Assembly (NCBI GenBank): GCA_035543115.1
Contig: DATKKF010000004.1
Location: forward strand, 186,001-250,000
Origin: RPRB01 sp035543115
GTDB taxonomy: Bacteria; Myxococcota; Myxococcia; Myxococcales; Myxococcaceae
Direction: 5' to 3'
DNA length: 64,000 bases
The translations under genes and the position numbers were made by a program. The number at the start of each line of letters is the position of its first letter. Position 1 is the first letter of the stretch. Shown here one piece after another: positions 26,214-35,091 of the stretch. Under the pieces are notes generated by a model. The model was not told where the DNA came from. It searched no databases and worked only from the letters and a program-made list of their open reading frames with translations.

Positions 26214-26782
26214 CCCGGGCCGCCCGGGGCTTCACCCTCATCGAGCTCGCGGTGACGGTGGGGATCTGCGCCATCCTCGTCGCCCTCTCCGCCAGCGCGC
26301 TGACCAGCGCCCGGAAGGTCTCGCGGGTGGCCGGGCAGGCGAGGTTGATCCTCCAGCAGCTGCAGACCGTGCGGACCAACGCCGTCGGTCAGGGGGCGGC
26401 CCAGGGTTACTACTTCGGCCCGAACGGAGCCGGGGCAGCAGGCCCGGACGCCAACCAGGGCTTCGTCTTCTACAAGCAGGACCCGACCGCGACGGTCGTC
26501 AACTACGTCGTGGCCACCGACCGGCAGGATCCCTACCGGGACACCCTGCCCACCAGCGGAAACGAGTCCCTGGTGGTGGTCACCGGGGCGGGCGTGGTGC
26601 AGCCGGCCCCCTTTCAGATCGGCTTCGACATGAACGGACAGGTCACGGTCACCCCGGCCCCCCTCGGGTTCCCGTACTGCATCCGGATCTCCGACTTCAC
26701 CGATCCGGCCATCGTCCGCTACGTCATCCTCTTCAACGATGGAACGTCCAAGGTTCAAGGTGATGAGACCTGGTGTCCATAA
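26195..26782 (+). CDS. FimT/GspH-type minor pseudopilin
   Basis: A 195-residue protein with a class III prepilin leader MAARQVTRAARG, cut before FTLIELAVTVGICAIL, with Glu5 present. The hydrophobic N-terminal helix is followed by a globular domain with one obvious cysteine (FPYCIRISD) and a near-terminal Cys. It is expected to be processed by PilD and to join the minor-pilin complex under PilY1. GAAGG lies seven bases before ATG 26195; GTG 26210 would give a shorter leader and overlap the pilY1 stop. The overlap with both neighbours shows one operon. Confidence 0.9.
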   Translation: MAARQVTRAARGFTLIELAVTVGICAILVALSASALTSARKVSRVAGQARLILQQLQTVRTNAVGQGAAQGYYFGPNGAGAAGPDANQGFVFYKQDPTATVVNYVVATDRQDPYRDTLPTSGNESLVVVTGAGVVQPAPFQIGFDMNGQVTVTPAPLGFPYCIRISDFTDPAIVRYVILFNDGTSKVQGDETWCP

Positions 26783-27242
26783 CAGGCGAGGATTCACCCT
26801 CCTGGAGGCGCTCGTCGCGGGCGCCATCTTCTTCATCGCGGTGGTGGCGATCTCGTTGCTCTCGGTCCGAGGCGCGACCAACGCCTCGCACGGGCTCCGC
26901 TATGCGCAGACGGCGAGGCTGGCCACGCAGGAGATGGAGCGCTGGTCGATGCTCGGCTTCGGTGGGCTGCAGACCGCCACCGGCGGGGTGTCGCCCTTCG
27001 TCGTCCCCCCGTACCCCATCACCGAGCAGCCGGACGGCGGGGGCAAGCTCTACAACGTCGCGGTCACCATCGTGAACACCGCAGGGCCAGCGGGTCCGCC
27101 CGGGGCCCTCCCGCCGCCCGAGCTGGGGAGCGTCAGCGTCTCCATCCCCTCGTTCTTCGTCAGCGTCCAGGTCACCTCCCAGCCGCCGGAGGGAGGAACG
27201 CCCGTGACCGTGAGCCAGGCCACCTATGTCAGCCCCAACTGA
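26763..27242 (+). CDS. PilV-type minor pilin
   Basis: A 159-residue prepilin. The leader MRPGVHNRRG is cut before FTLLEALVAGAIFFIAVVA, with Glu5 present. The soluble domain contains QEMERWSMLGFGGL and a Gly/Pro-rich middle. This matches PilV/GspI-like minor pilins that form the initiation complex with FimT-, PilW- and PilX-type partners. ATG 26763 is chosen because AAGG lies nine bases before it; an in-frame ATG at 26739 is possible. It overlaps fimT by 20 bp and pilW by 17 bp. Confidence 0.9.
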   Translation: MRPGVHNRRGFTLLEALVAGAIFFIAVVAISLLSVRGATNASHGLRYAQTARLATQEMERWSMLGFGGLQTATGGVSPFVVPPYPITEQPDGGGKLYNVAVTIVNTAGPAGPPGALPPPELGSVSVSIPSFFVSVQVTSQPPEGGTPVTVSQATYVSPN

Positions 27243-28422
27243 GCGCCGGCGTGGCTTCACCCTGCTGGAGCTGATGGTCGCCGCGGCGGTGGGCCTGGTC
27301 ATCCTCACCGCGGCGATGGCGGCGTTCGATCTGCAGAGCCAGTTCGCTCGAAACACCGAACGGCTCCTCTCCACCCAGGCCACCGCGGGCCTCGGGCTCA
27401 CCATGATGCAGCGGGACCTGGAGAACGCCGGCCTGCGCTTCCGGGGCGGTGCACAGGTCGACGGCGGCGTCGCGTTCGCGACGGTGGTCCGCCCCTACGA
27501 CAACCTGGGCTCGGGGGTGACCACCCTCAAGAACGATCCACTGGGGAGCACCACCGTGGTGGCCGTGGCCCCTCCGCTTCCGGGCTTCATCCCCGGGACG
27601 GACGCCTTCGAGGTTCTCCAGGGCGGACAGCAGGCCACGTCGCAGCGGGTCGCGGCGCAGGTCCAGAGCGTGACCAGCCCCGCCCTCAACCAGCGAACCG
27701 TGCGGATCGCCCCCAACCCGTTCATCGCCAACGAGCTCAGCGCGGTCGGGAGCTTCGCCCCGGTGCTCATGTTCTGGAGCGATGACCTCCACTGCATGGG
27801 CCGAGTGGTGCCGCCCATCACCGGAGGACTGGCCGCCCAGGCGACGGTGCAGACCGTCGACGCGGATCTGGCGCTCTCCGGCAACCCCTGGCCGGCGGGC
27901 TGCCCCGGGCCGCTGATGCAGGTGGAGGTGCTGCAGCAGCGGCACCGGTACCTCGTCTACCAGAGCGCGGACAACATCGCCCCGGGCGTGCGTCGGCCGG
28001 CGCGGATCGGCCTTTACCTCCAGAGCAATCCACCCTGCGACCCGGTCGGGACCGGGGTCCAGGTCTGCACCACCGACCTGCAGGCCCCGGTGATGGTCGC
28101 CGAGGGCGTGGACGACATGCAGATCGCCTGGCGCGTCCCCGACGCATTCGCGAGCGCGAGCGCCCCACCCGGCTGGTGCCAGAGGAACACCACGGACCCG
28201 AGCTGCGGCTTCGAGCTGGCGCCCTGGACCGCGACCATCACCCAGCGGGCCGCGGCCATCTACGGGGCGCAGATCATGCTGACCTCCCGGGGGCAGGAGA
28301 TCTACCGGCGGCCCGGGGAGCCGATCCCCCCGCTCCTGAACCACGTCCCGGCCACCCCCGACGGCATCGTCCGGTCGATCATGCAGACCTCGGTCCTCTT
28401 CCGGAACTCGGTGACCCCATGA
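27226..28422 (+). CDS. PilW-type minor pilin
   Basis: A 398-residue protein with the leader MSAPTERRRG cut before FTLLELMVAAAVGLVIL, with Glu5 present. The large C-terminal domain has four or more cysteines (DDLHCMG, GCPGPL, PPCDP, VCTTDL), likely disulfides in the periplasm. Length and position fit PilW/GspJ-like subunits. It is coupled to pilX by an ATGA overlap. Confidence 0.9.
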   Translation: MSAPTERRRGFTLLELMVAAAVGLVILTAAMAAFDLQSQFARNTERLLSTQATAGLGLTMMQRDLENAGLRFRGGAQVDGGVAFATVVRPYDNLGSGVTTLKNDPLGSTTVVAVAPPLPGFIPGTDAFEVLQGGQQATSQRVAAQVQSVTSPALNQRTVRIAPNPFIANELSAVGSFAPVLMFWSDDLHCMGRVVPPITGGLAAQATVQTVDADLALSGNPWPAGCPGPLMQVEVLQQRHRYLVYQSADNIAPGVRRPARIGLYLQSNPPCDPVGTGVQVCTTDLQAPVMVAEGVDDMQIAWRVPDAFASASAPPGWCQRNTTDPSCGFELAPWTATITQRAAAIYGAQIMLTSRGQEIYRRPGEPIPPLLNHVPATPDGIVRSIMQTSVLFRNSVTP

Positions 28423-29009
28423 ACGCCAGGCCTTCCCGGGGCTTCGTGCTCCTCATCGTCCTCGTCGCCGCCGCGGTCCTCTCGCTCATCGCGGCCTTCA
28501 TCTACAGCCGCACCGAGAACCAGCTGCTCCTCAGCGTGGCCTCGCGCGGGCAGAGCATGGCCGCGGCACGGGCGACTCTCGCCGCGGAGCGGAAGCTGGC
28601 CATCTACCGCGCCAACTACCCCGGAGGCCTCACCACGCTGACCCCCACCACCAGCTATGCAACCGCCATCGCCAACGGATGGACCGGCGACCGTGAGATC
28701 CAGAACCTGGACAAGGTGACCTGGCCGGCGCTCGACGTCTCCAACGGGGGCGGGGCGAACTGGTGCACCGAGACCTGGCTGATGAGCCGCGGGGCTGGCG
28801 TCCCGCCCTGGACGGTGGTGGAGGCCTTCGGCTTCTACGGGTACACGGTGACCACGGCAGGCGTGGACTTCGTGAACTGCGTTCCCCAGGGCAACACTCG
28901 GATGGTCTCCTCCCGGGTGACGCTGTACCTCGAGACTCCCCCCGGAGCGGGGGGGGCTCCCCCTGGCGGTGGGCCCGGGGCCGGCACCGGCGCCGTCGGC
29001 GGCTCTTAG
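28419..29009 (+). CDS. PilX/GspK-like minor pilin without Glu5
   Basis: A 196-residue prepilin with leader MNARPSRG cut before FVLLIVLVAAAVLSLIAAF. The usual Glu at mature position 5 is replaced by Ile, as in GspK/PilX tip subunits, which need no charge pairing with a subunit ahead of them. The C-terminal ~25 residues are Gly/Pro/Ala low complexity. It ends the operon, and its stop TAG overlaps the cmk stop TAA on the other strand (TTAG at 29006-29009). Confidence 0.88.
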   Translation: MNARPSRGFVLLIVLVAAAVLSLIAAFIYSRTENQLLLSVASRGQSMAAARATLAAERKLAIYRANYPGGLTTLTPTTSYATAIANGWTGDREIQNLDKVTWPALDVSNGGGANWCTETWLMSRGAGVPPWTVVEAFGFYGYTVTTAGVDFVNCVPQGNTRMVSSRVTLYLETPPGAGGAPPGGGPGAGTGAVGGS

Positions 29010-29698
29010 GGGCCGGACCTGGCCGCCATCCGCTCGCGGATGGTGCGCTCGAGGCGCTGCACCACCTCGGAGAGCGGGAGCGCCGAGCTGTCCACCCGGA
29101 CCGCGTCGTCGGCCGGCTTCAAGGGCGCCACCGCGCGCGAGGCGTCGTCCCGGTCGCGCTTGGTCTGGTCGGACAGCACCGCCTCCAGGGTGCTCTCCGC
29201 GCCCTTCTGGAACAGCTCCTCGTAGCGGCGGCGGGCCCGGACGTCGGGGTTGGCCTCGAGGAAGAACTTGAGGTCCGCGTCGGGGAAGACCACCGTCCCG
29301 ATGTCGCGACCCTCGAGCACCGCGCCCACCGGCGCCTCGAGCGCCAGCCGCCGCTGCAGCCCGAGGAGCCCGTCGCGTACCACCGGCCGGGCCGAGACAG
29401 CGCTGGCCAGGAGCGAGATCTCCGGGGTGCGGATCTCCCCGGAGACGTCCTCGCCGTCCAGGTAGACCCGGTTCTCCTCGCCCACCGCCCTGAAGGAGAT
29501 GCGGATCCGCGCGATGAGCCCTGACAGCCCGGCGTCGTCCTCGGTGGCGATGCCCTCCCGCCGCGCCGAGAGCGCCACCGCCCGGTACAGCGCGCCGGTG
29601 TCCACGAAGGACAACCCCAGCCGGCGGGCCAGCAGCTTGGAGACGGTGCTCTTCCCCGCTCCGGCCGGCCCGTCGATGGCGACGATGAAGGGGCGCAT
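29006..29698 (-). CDS. cmk: Cytidylate kinase
   Basis: A 230-residue nucleoside monophosphate kinase that phosphorylates CMP and dCMP with ATP. Seen are Walker A DGPAGAGKSTVSKLLA, the CMP-binding FVDTGALYRAVAL, and the later RPVVRDGLLGLQR and VLEGRDIGTVVFPDAD motifs, plus the lid RRRYEEL. Length is typical. ATG 29698 lies 3 bp after the accA stop, so it is co-transcribed with accA and the ArsA-type gene. Confidence 0.96.
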   Translation of the reverse strand: MRPFIVAIDGPAGAGKSTVSKLLARRLGLSFVDTGALYRAVALSARREGIATEDDAGLSGLIARIRISFRAVGEENRVYLDGEDVSGEIRTPEISLLASAVSARPVVRDGLLGLQRRLALEAPVGAVLEGRDIGTVVFPDADLKFFLEANPDVRARRRYEELFQKGAESTLEAVLSDQTKRDRDDASRAVAPLKPADDAVRVDSSALPLSEVVQRLERTIRERMAARSGP

Positions 29699-29701
29699 CG
29701 G

Positions 29702-30670
29702 CTAGCCGGCGACGGCGAAGGGCCCCATCGCCCGGAACTTCCGGTAGCGGTCCTCGACCAGCGCCGGGCCGGTCAGGGCGAGCAGCGACTGGAGGTGCCG
29801 CCGCACCACCCGGCCCACGGCCTCCGCCGCCCGGCCCGGATCGCGGTGCGCGCCGCCCTCGGGCTCGGGGACCAGCTCGTCCACCACCTTCAATTCCAGC
29901 AGATCGCGCGCGGTGAGCTTGAGCGCGTCCGCCGCCTTCTCCGCCTTGGTGGTGTCCCGGTACAGGATGCTGGAGCAGGACTCGGGGCTGATGACGGAGT
30001 AGATGCTGTTCTCGAGCATCAGCACCCGGTTGGCCACCGCGATGGCCAGGGCGCCGCCCGAGCCGCCCTCGCCGATGACCACGCTGATGACCGGAACCTG
30101 CAGCCGGCTCATCACCTCGAGGTTCGCGGCGATGGCCTCGGCCTGCCCCCGCTCCTCGGCGCCGATGCCCGGGTAGGCGCCGGGCGTGTCGACGAAGGTG
30201 AGCACCGGACGCCCGAAGCGGTCGGCGAGCTCCATCAGCCGGCGCGCCTTCCGGTAGCCCTCGGGCCTGGGCATCCCGAAGTTCCGGAGCATGTTCTCCT
30301 TCGTGTTCCGGCCCTTCTGGTGCCCGAGGAGCATCACCGGCCGGCCATCCAGCCGGGCCCAGCCTCCGACGATGGAGGGGTCCTCGCCGTACGAGCGGTC
30401 TCCGGCGAGCTCGAAGAAGTCGGTGAAGAGCAGCTGGACGTAGTCCAGGAAGTAGGGCCGCTGGGGGTGACGCGACAGCTGCGTCACCTGCCAGCGGGAC
30501 AGGTCGCTGAAGATCTCCGACTGCAGCCGGCGGGCCTTCCTCTCCAGCTTCTGGATCTCGGTGGTGAAGTCGCCCGGGGCCGTGCCCGAGAGCGACTTCA
30601 GCTCGTCGATCTTCCGCTCCAGCTCGAGCAGCGGCCGCTCGAAGTCGAGGGCGAATGCAGGGCCGGCCAC
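29702..30670 (-). CDS. accA: Acetyl-CoA carboxylase carboxyltransferase subunit alpha
   Basis: A 322-residue AccA, part of the carboxyltransferase that makes malonyl-CoA for fatty acid synthesis. Motifs include FLDYVQLLFTDFFELAGDR, GHQKGRNTKENMLRNFGMP, FVDTPGAYPGIGAEERGQ and VIGEGGSGGALAI, all typical of the alpha subunit. GTG 30670 is used. It lies 5 bp after the ArsA-type gene and 3 bp before cmk. accD is not in the window, so the two subunits are unlinked here. Confidence 0.96.
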   Translation of the reverse strand: MAGPAFALDFERPLLELERKIDELKSLSGTAPGDFTTEIQKLERKARRLQSEIFSDLSRWQVTQLSRHPQRPYFLDYVQLLFTDFFELAGDRSYGEDPSIVGGWARLDGRPVMLLGHQKGRNTKENMLRNFGMPRPEGYRKARRLMELADRFGRPVLTFVDTPGAYPGIGAEERGQAEAIAANLEVMSRLQVPVISVVIGEGGSGGALAIAVANRVLMLENSIYSVISPESCSSILYRDTTKAEKAADALKLTARDLLELKVVDELVPEPEGGAHRDPGRAAEAVGRVVRRHLQSLLALTGPALVEDRYRKFRAMGPFAVAG

Positions 30671-30675
30671 GGCGC

Positions 30676-32610
30676 TCAGGCGGCCCGCGTCTTGGCCTGG
30701 GTGGCGGTGAGCGCGTACCAGGCGGTGCGGAACGACTTGAGCTCCCGCAGGCCAGCCGGGTAGCGGCCCAGCGCCGGGGCCACGGTGACCGTCAGGCCGA
30801 TCTTCTTCTCCAGGGCCTTGGCCACGCTGTGCTCCTGCCGGCGGCGCTCCTCGGCGGCCGGATCGGTGGTCTTGGGGAGCACGCGGTTCACCAGCACCCG
30901 CTCCACGGCGAGCTTCTTGCCCTGGAGCTCCTCGACGATGCGCTCGGTGCGCGCCGCCGCCAGCTCCTCGCCCCGGGTGACCACCACGAAGCGGGCCTCG
31001 GCGGGGTTCACCACCGCCTCCTCGAAGCGCTTGACGTGCTTGAGCAGCGCGGCGGCCTCGTCGGCCAGCTCACCGAGCCCCTTGGCGCGGTACTTCACCA
31101 GGACGGCGAGGAGGTTGGTCAGCCAGTTCCGGGCCAGCTCCGGCACCTCGAGCAGCCGCACGCCGGTGGACGAGGCCACCGGGTCCACCACGATGCGCTT
31201 GAAGCGCTCCTGGACCAGCGCGTCGGTGAGGACGCTCACCGCCGCCAGGTCCTCGAGGCCGGCCGGGGCCACGTCGAGCAGGTTCCGCAGCACCTCGCGG
31301 TCCGCGCCCTCCTGCTTCCCGAAGGGCTCGAACACCCTCTCCGCCTTCTCCCGCCAGCGCTTGCGGAGGGCATTGAACCAGCCCGGCACGTCCAGCTCGC
31401 GGGCGTAGAGGCCCTTGGTGCCCTTCACCTGGGTCTCGGTGTCGGTCAGCCGGCTCTGCAGCACGTCCGACAGGCCGTGCGCCGGGTCGACGCTGATCAG
31501 CAGCACCGGCCCTTCCTTCTCGGTCAAGGTCACCGCGGCCGCGGCGGCACAGGAGGACTTTCCCACTCCGCCCTGGCCCACGAAGAAGATGAGGCGGGTC
31601 GGCGGCAGGGGCGGCGCGGCGATGGGCGGCATCGACGGCGCCCGGACCAGCGCCGGCGGTCCCTCCGCTGCGCTGAACTCGAGGCCCTTCGTCTCCCGGC
31701 CCCCTGCGATCTCCTTGGCGAACGGGCGCAGGCTCTCGAGGCCCTTCGGCGCCTCCACCCGACGCTGCACCAGGTGCACCGGGACGCTCTTGTCGAAGGT
31801 CTGGAACTTGCGGACGTGCGGCGCCTGGAGACCGCGCCGGCCGGCGAAGGCCGGGGAGCTGGCCCGCTCCTCCACCGCGTTCACCACGATCTCCGAGACC
31901 GGAATCCCCCGCTCGCGCAGGCCGGTGAAGAGCGCCTTGGCCTGGGCCTCGCCCACCGGCTCGGCCTGGGCCACCAGGTGGAACGCGGTGCGCGCCGGGT
32001 CCCTCACCAGCGCCCAGAAGCGATCCAGCTCGGACACCAGCTGGTCCAGCGGGGTGTCGCCGGGAGGCGCCGCGTCCTTCTTCTTCCCGCTGGGCTTCTC
32101 GCCGCGGGCAAGGGCCACCGCCCGGCGAAGGATGGTGGCGGTGTCGAAGGTGCGCAAGGTGGGGCCGGTCCCGGCCATGTCCATCACCGCGCGGTCGAGC
32201 CTGCCCGACTCGAGCTGGGCCACCACATCGAGCAGACCGAGCAGCGGCTCGAGCCCCGGCACCACGCCGGACACCAGCTTCCCGACATCCTCGTCGGTGA
32301 GGAGGAGGCCCTTGGCCGCGCCCGAGGCCAGCGCCGCCCGGATGGCCTCGGCGCGCGCCTGAACCGACTCGACCTCGAACTCGTAGGCCGACAGCCCTCC
32401 CTCCCCCTTGCCGGAGACCAGCCGGGTGGGCTTCGCCGTCAGCCGCTTCTTCCACACGTCCGAGAGGGCCTTGGTGGGCTCCGAGCTGGCTACCAGGATT
32501 GACTCCTTGGGAGCGGCGTCGGTCAGAGTCAGGGCGAAGGCAGAGGCCAGGGTGCTCTTGCCTGCGCCTCCCTTGCCTCCGAACAGGTGCAGAACGGGTC
32601 CGTCACGCAT
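30676..32610 (-). CDS. Tandem ArsA/Get3-type ATPase with unequal halves
   Basis: A 644-residue protein with two ArsA-like P-loop domains. Half 1: GGKGGAGKST at ~11-20, but the switch I motif reads SSEPTKALSD. Half 2: GQGGVGKSS near ~345 with a canonical SVDPAHGLSD. The linker between is ~40 residues, Pro-rich. The cysteines that bind arsenite in plasmid ArsA are not seen and no ars genes are near, so arsenic export is unlikely. Get3-like protein targeting or another chaperone role is a better guess. ATG 32610 is chosen because it starts just before the first P-loop; ATG 32670 would add 20 residues. It leads an operon with accA and cmk. Confidence 0.82.
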   Translation of the reverse strand: MRDGPVLHLFGGKGGAGKSTLASAFALTLTDAAPKESILVASSEPTKALSDVWKKRLTAKPTRLVSGKGEGGLSAYEFEVESVQARAEAIRAALASGAAKGLLLTDEDVGKLVSGVVPGLEPLLGLLDVVAQLESGRLDRAVMDMAGTGPTLRTFDTATILRRAVALARGEKPSGKKKDAAPPGDTPLDQLVSELDRFWALVRDPARTAFHLVAQAEPVGEAQAKALFTGLRERGIPVSEIVVNAVEERASSPAFAGRRGLQAPHVRKFQTFDKSVPVHLVQRRVEAPKGLESLRPFAKEIAGGRETKGLEFSAAEGPPALVRAPSMPPIAAPPLPPTRLIFFVGQGGVGKSSCAAAAAVTLTEKEGPVLLISVDPAHGLSDVLQSRLTDTETQVKGTKGLYARELDVPGWFNALRKRWREKAERVFEPFGKQEGADREVLRNLLDVAPAGLEDLAAVSVLTDALVQERFKRIVVDPVASSTGVRLLEVPELARNWLTNLLAVLVKYRAKGLGELADEAAALLKHVKRFEEAVVNPAEARFVVVTRGEELAAARTERIVEELQGKKLAVERVLVNRVLPKTTDPAAEERRRQEHSVAKALEKKIGLTVTVAPALGRYPAGLRELKSFRTAWYALTATQAKTRAA

Positions 32611-32791
32611 GGGTAATGTGGGTGTCCTTGCAGCAGCGAAGCCGTATTCCCGCTGCTGCCCGTACGACATGTAGCGGGAGGGCGGCGGCCGTTCAGGCAA
32701 ACACGGGAGTGACCCCCAAGAATCCTCCGTCCAGGGGGAAAAAGTCAAGGTCGACCGGACGAGTCTGACGCAGCACGACAATGACGATGTT

Positions 32792-34246
32792 TCAACGATT
32801 CTGGACGCTTGCCGGTTGCGTGAGCGGGGGCTGGGAGGGCACGCCGGACTCCGCGGCAGCGGCCGCGGCGCGGGCCTCGGCGGTGTAGCGGTTGAGCTTG
32901 TTGTAGAGCGTCTTCTCGCTCACGCCCAGGATCTCAGCCGTCCGCGCCTTGTTGTTCGCGTTCCGCTGCAGGCTGCCGAGGATGTACTCCTTCTCCACGG
33001 CGTCCAGGGTCAGCCCGTAGGCGATCCGGAAGACATGCCGCTCGGGCCCCTTCCCCGCCATGTCCGGCGGGAGGTGGTCGCGGGTGATGAGCTCGCCGTC
33101 GCAGAGGATGACCGCACGCTCCACCGCGTTCTTCAGCTCGCGGATGTTCCCCGGCCAGTCGTACGCCCGGAGCAGCTCCATCGCCCGAGGGTGCACCCCG
33201 GTGAGGTGCTTGCCGGAGTCCTGGTTGAACTTCTCCACGAAGTGCTGGACCAGCATCGGCACGTCCTCGCGCCGCTCGCGCAGGGGAGGGAGCGCGATCT
33301 GGAACACGTTGAGCCGGAAGAAGAGGTCCTCGCGGAAGCGGCCGGCGCGGATCTCCGCCTTGAGGTCGCGGTTGGTGGCGCAGAGCACCCGGACGTCGAC
33401 CTCGATCTCCGTCTTTCCGCCGAGCCGCCGCAGCCGGCCCTCCTCGAGCACCCGGAGCAGCTTGGCCTGGAGCTCGAAGGGGATCTCGCCCACCTCGTCG
33501 AGGAACAGCGTGCCGCCGTGGGCGAGCTCGAACACTCCCGGCCGCCGCTGGTCGGCGCCGGTGAATGCACCGCGCTCGTGCCCCAGCAGCTCGCTCTCCA
33601 TCAGCGTCGCCGGGATCGAGGCGCAGTTGATGGCGATGAACGGCCTGTCCCGCCTGGGCGAGAGGTTGTGGATGCTCCGGGCCACCATCTCCTTGCCGGT
33701 GCCCGACTCCCCGGTGATCGCCACGCTGGCCTTCGCCGGGGCCACCTTCTCGATCAGCTCGAACACCCGCCGCATCGCGCTCGAGGCGCCGATGAAATCG
33801 GTGGCGCCCATCTGCTTCAGCTTCCGGCGGAGCACCTGCACCTCGCGCACGGTCTCCTTCTTCTCCAGCGCCCGGTCGATGCAGACCTTGAGCCGGGCGG
33901 GGTCCACCGGCTTCTCGATGAAGTCGTAGGCGCCCTCGCGGATGGCGGCCACCGCGGCGTCGATGGTGGCCCGGCCGGTGAGGAAGATGACCGGGCAGTC
34001 CGGCAGGTCGTCCTTCAGCGCTCGAAGGAGCCACAGGCCGTCCGTCTCGGGCATCGCCAGGTCGGAGAGCACCACGTCCGGCCGGAACTCCGCCGCCTTC
34101 TTCAGCGCGTCGGTCCCGTCAGTGGCGGTCTCCACCTTGTGCCCCCACAGCCCCAGCATCTCCGCCAGGGCCTGGGCGGTGCTGCGTTCGTCATCGACGG
34201 CCAGGATGCGTGCGCTGCTCACGTGGATGATGTCCCCAGGGTTCAC
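32792..34246 (-). CDS. NtrC-family sigma-54 response regulator
   Basis: A 484-residue activator. The receiver domain has Asp18-Asp19 and the phospho-acceptor Asp62 in VVLSDLAMPE. The AAA+ domain has GESGTGKE, the sigma-54 contact loop GAFTGA and GGTLFLDEVGEI. The C-terminal Fis-type HTH is NKARTAEILGVSEKTLYNKL. It binds an upstream enhancer and opens sigma-54 promoters. GTG 34246 overlaps the kinase stop (GTGA), so it is the partner of the small kinase. Targets are unknown; the sigma-54 promoter at 4.64 kb is one candidate. Confidence 0.95.
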   Translation of the reverse strand: MNPGDIIHVSSARILAVDDERSTAQALAEMLGLWGHKVETATDGTDALKKAAEFRPDVVLSDLAMPETDGLWLLRALKDDLPDCPVIFLTGRATIDAAVAAIREGAYDFIEKPVDPARLKVCIDRALEKKETVREVQVLRRKLKQMGATDFIGASSAMRRVFELIEKVAPAKASVAITGESGTGKEMVARSIHNLSPRRDRPFIAINCASIPATLMESELLGHERGAFTGADQRRPGVFELAHGGTLFLDEVGEIPFELQAKLLRVLEEGRLRRLGGKTEIEVDVRVLCATNRDLKAEIRAGRFREDLFFRLNVFQIALPPLRERREDVPMLVQHFVEKFNQDSGKHLTGVHPRAMELLRAYDWPGNIRELKNAVERAVILCDGELITRDHLPPDMAGKGPERHVFRIAYGLTLDAVEKEYILGSLQRNANNKARTAEILGVSEKTLYNKLNRYTAEARAAAAAAESGVPSQPPLTQPASVQNR

Positions 34247-34935
34247 GCCGGCGTCGGGCCGGCTGGGAAGGAGAGCCGCAGCTGCGGCCCTCGGACGTGC
34301 AACTCCGCGCCGGATTCCCTCGCCCCTGCACCCAGCGCCTCCTCCACCTCGGTCTTCTCCCCCTCCTCACGCCCCCCGTCCTGAACGTGCAGAACGACCC
34401 GGGCCCCCTCGTCTCGCACCGAGACCCGCACCTGCCCCTCCTCGGGTGTGCGCTCGATGGCCCGCTGCACCGAGACCATCACCAGGAAGGCGAGCCCAGA
34501 CGGGTCCATCGCCGCCACCGCCGCCTGCCCCTCGGGCACGTCGACGGTGATCTTCACCCTCGCCCGGCGCCCAGCGTGCCCGAGCACCGCCAGCGCCTCC
34601 CCCAGCACCTGCGACAGGGAGGACACCGCCGGGGCTCCCGTTGGCGGGGTGAGGAAGCGAGCGAAGTCGCCAAGCATCCCGTTCACCCGGGCGATCTGCT
34701 CGCGCATCGCCTGGAGGTTTTTGGCCTGTGCCGGAGGAACCTCTCCCCCGGCCGCACGCCCCAGCTTCTCGTGGAGGATCTCCACGTTGATGGCCAGCGC
34801 GTTCAACGGGTTGCGCACATCGTGGACCAGGCTGTCCATCAGCCGCACCGCCGAGGACCAGCGGACGGAGCGGATCAGCGTCGAGGCACCCGCGCCGGCG
34901 GGCTGAGCGAGCGAGGGACGTGCGGTGGGGGACAC
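34243..34935 (-). CDS. Small cytoplasmic histidine kinase with an eroded ATPase domain
   Basis: A 230-residue protein. A HisKA dimerisation helix carries the H-box in SLVHDVRNPLNALAINVEIL near residues 37-56. After it comes a shortened HATPase-like region (SGLAFLVMVSVQRAIERTPEEG, ARVVLHVQDGG). I cannot find the G1 DxGxG or G2 GxGLGL boxes, and there is no sensor or membrane domain. It may receive phosphate from another kinase, act as a phosphatase for its NtrC partner, or be a decayed kinase. Start is GTG 34935. Confidence 0.75.
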   Translation of the reverse strand: MSPTARPSLAQPAGAGASTLIRSVRWSSAVRLMDSLVHDVRNPLNALAINVEILHEKLGRAAGGEVPPAQAKNLQAMREQIARVNGMLGDFARFLTPPTGAPAVSSLSQVLGEALAVLGHAGRRARVKITVDVPEGQAAVAAMDPSGLAFLVMVSVQRAIERTPEEGQVRVSVRDEGARVVLHVQDGGREEGEKTEVEEALGAGARESGAELHVRGPQLRLSFPAGPTPA

Positions 34936-35003
34936 GGGCCGACAGGTAGGGGTCGGCGCGGTGGGGCGTCAACGCGCGGCCCGTAACTTTTGCTGGTGGG
35001 GGG

Positions 35004-35035
35004 ACACCTGGGGCGGTCCCGAGGGACCCCGGTGT
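35004..35035 (-). terminator. Hairpin downstream of the dCMP deaminase gene
   Basis: ACACC pairs with GGTGT and GGTCCC with GGGACC around a two-base turn (35004-35035), with a small internal bulge. It is a strong stem about 55 bp past the dCMP deaminase stop. The T-tract is missing, so it may be a pause or Rho-linked end before the kinase/NtrC pair. Confidence 0.4.
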
Positions 35036-35091
35036 TCTCGATTGGACGCTCGGTGTGGCCGGGCGACCGGGCCCCGGAGGTCCGGCGGCCG

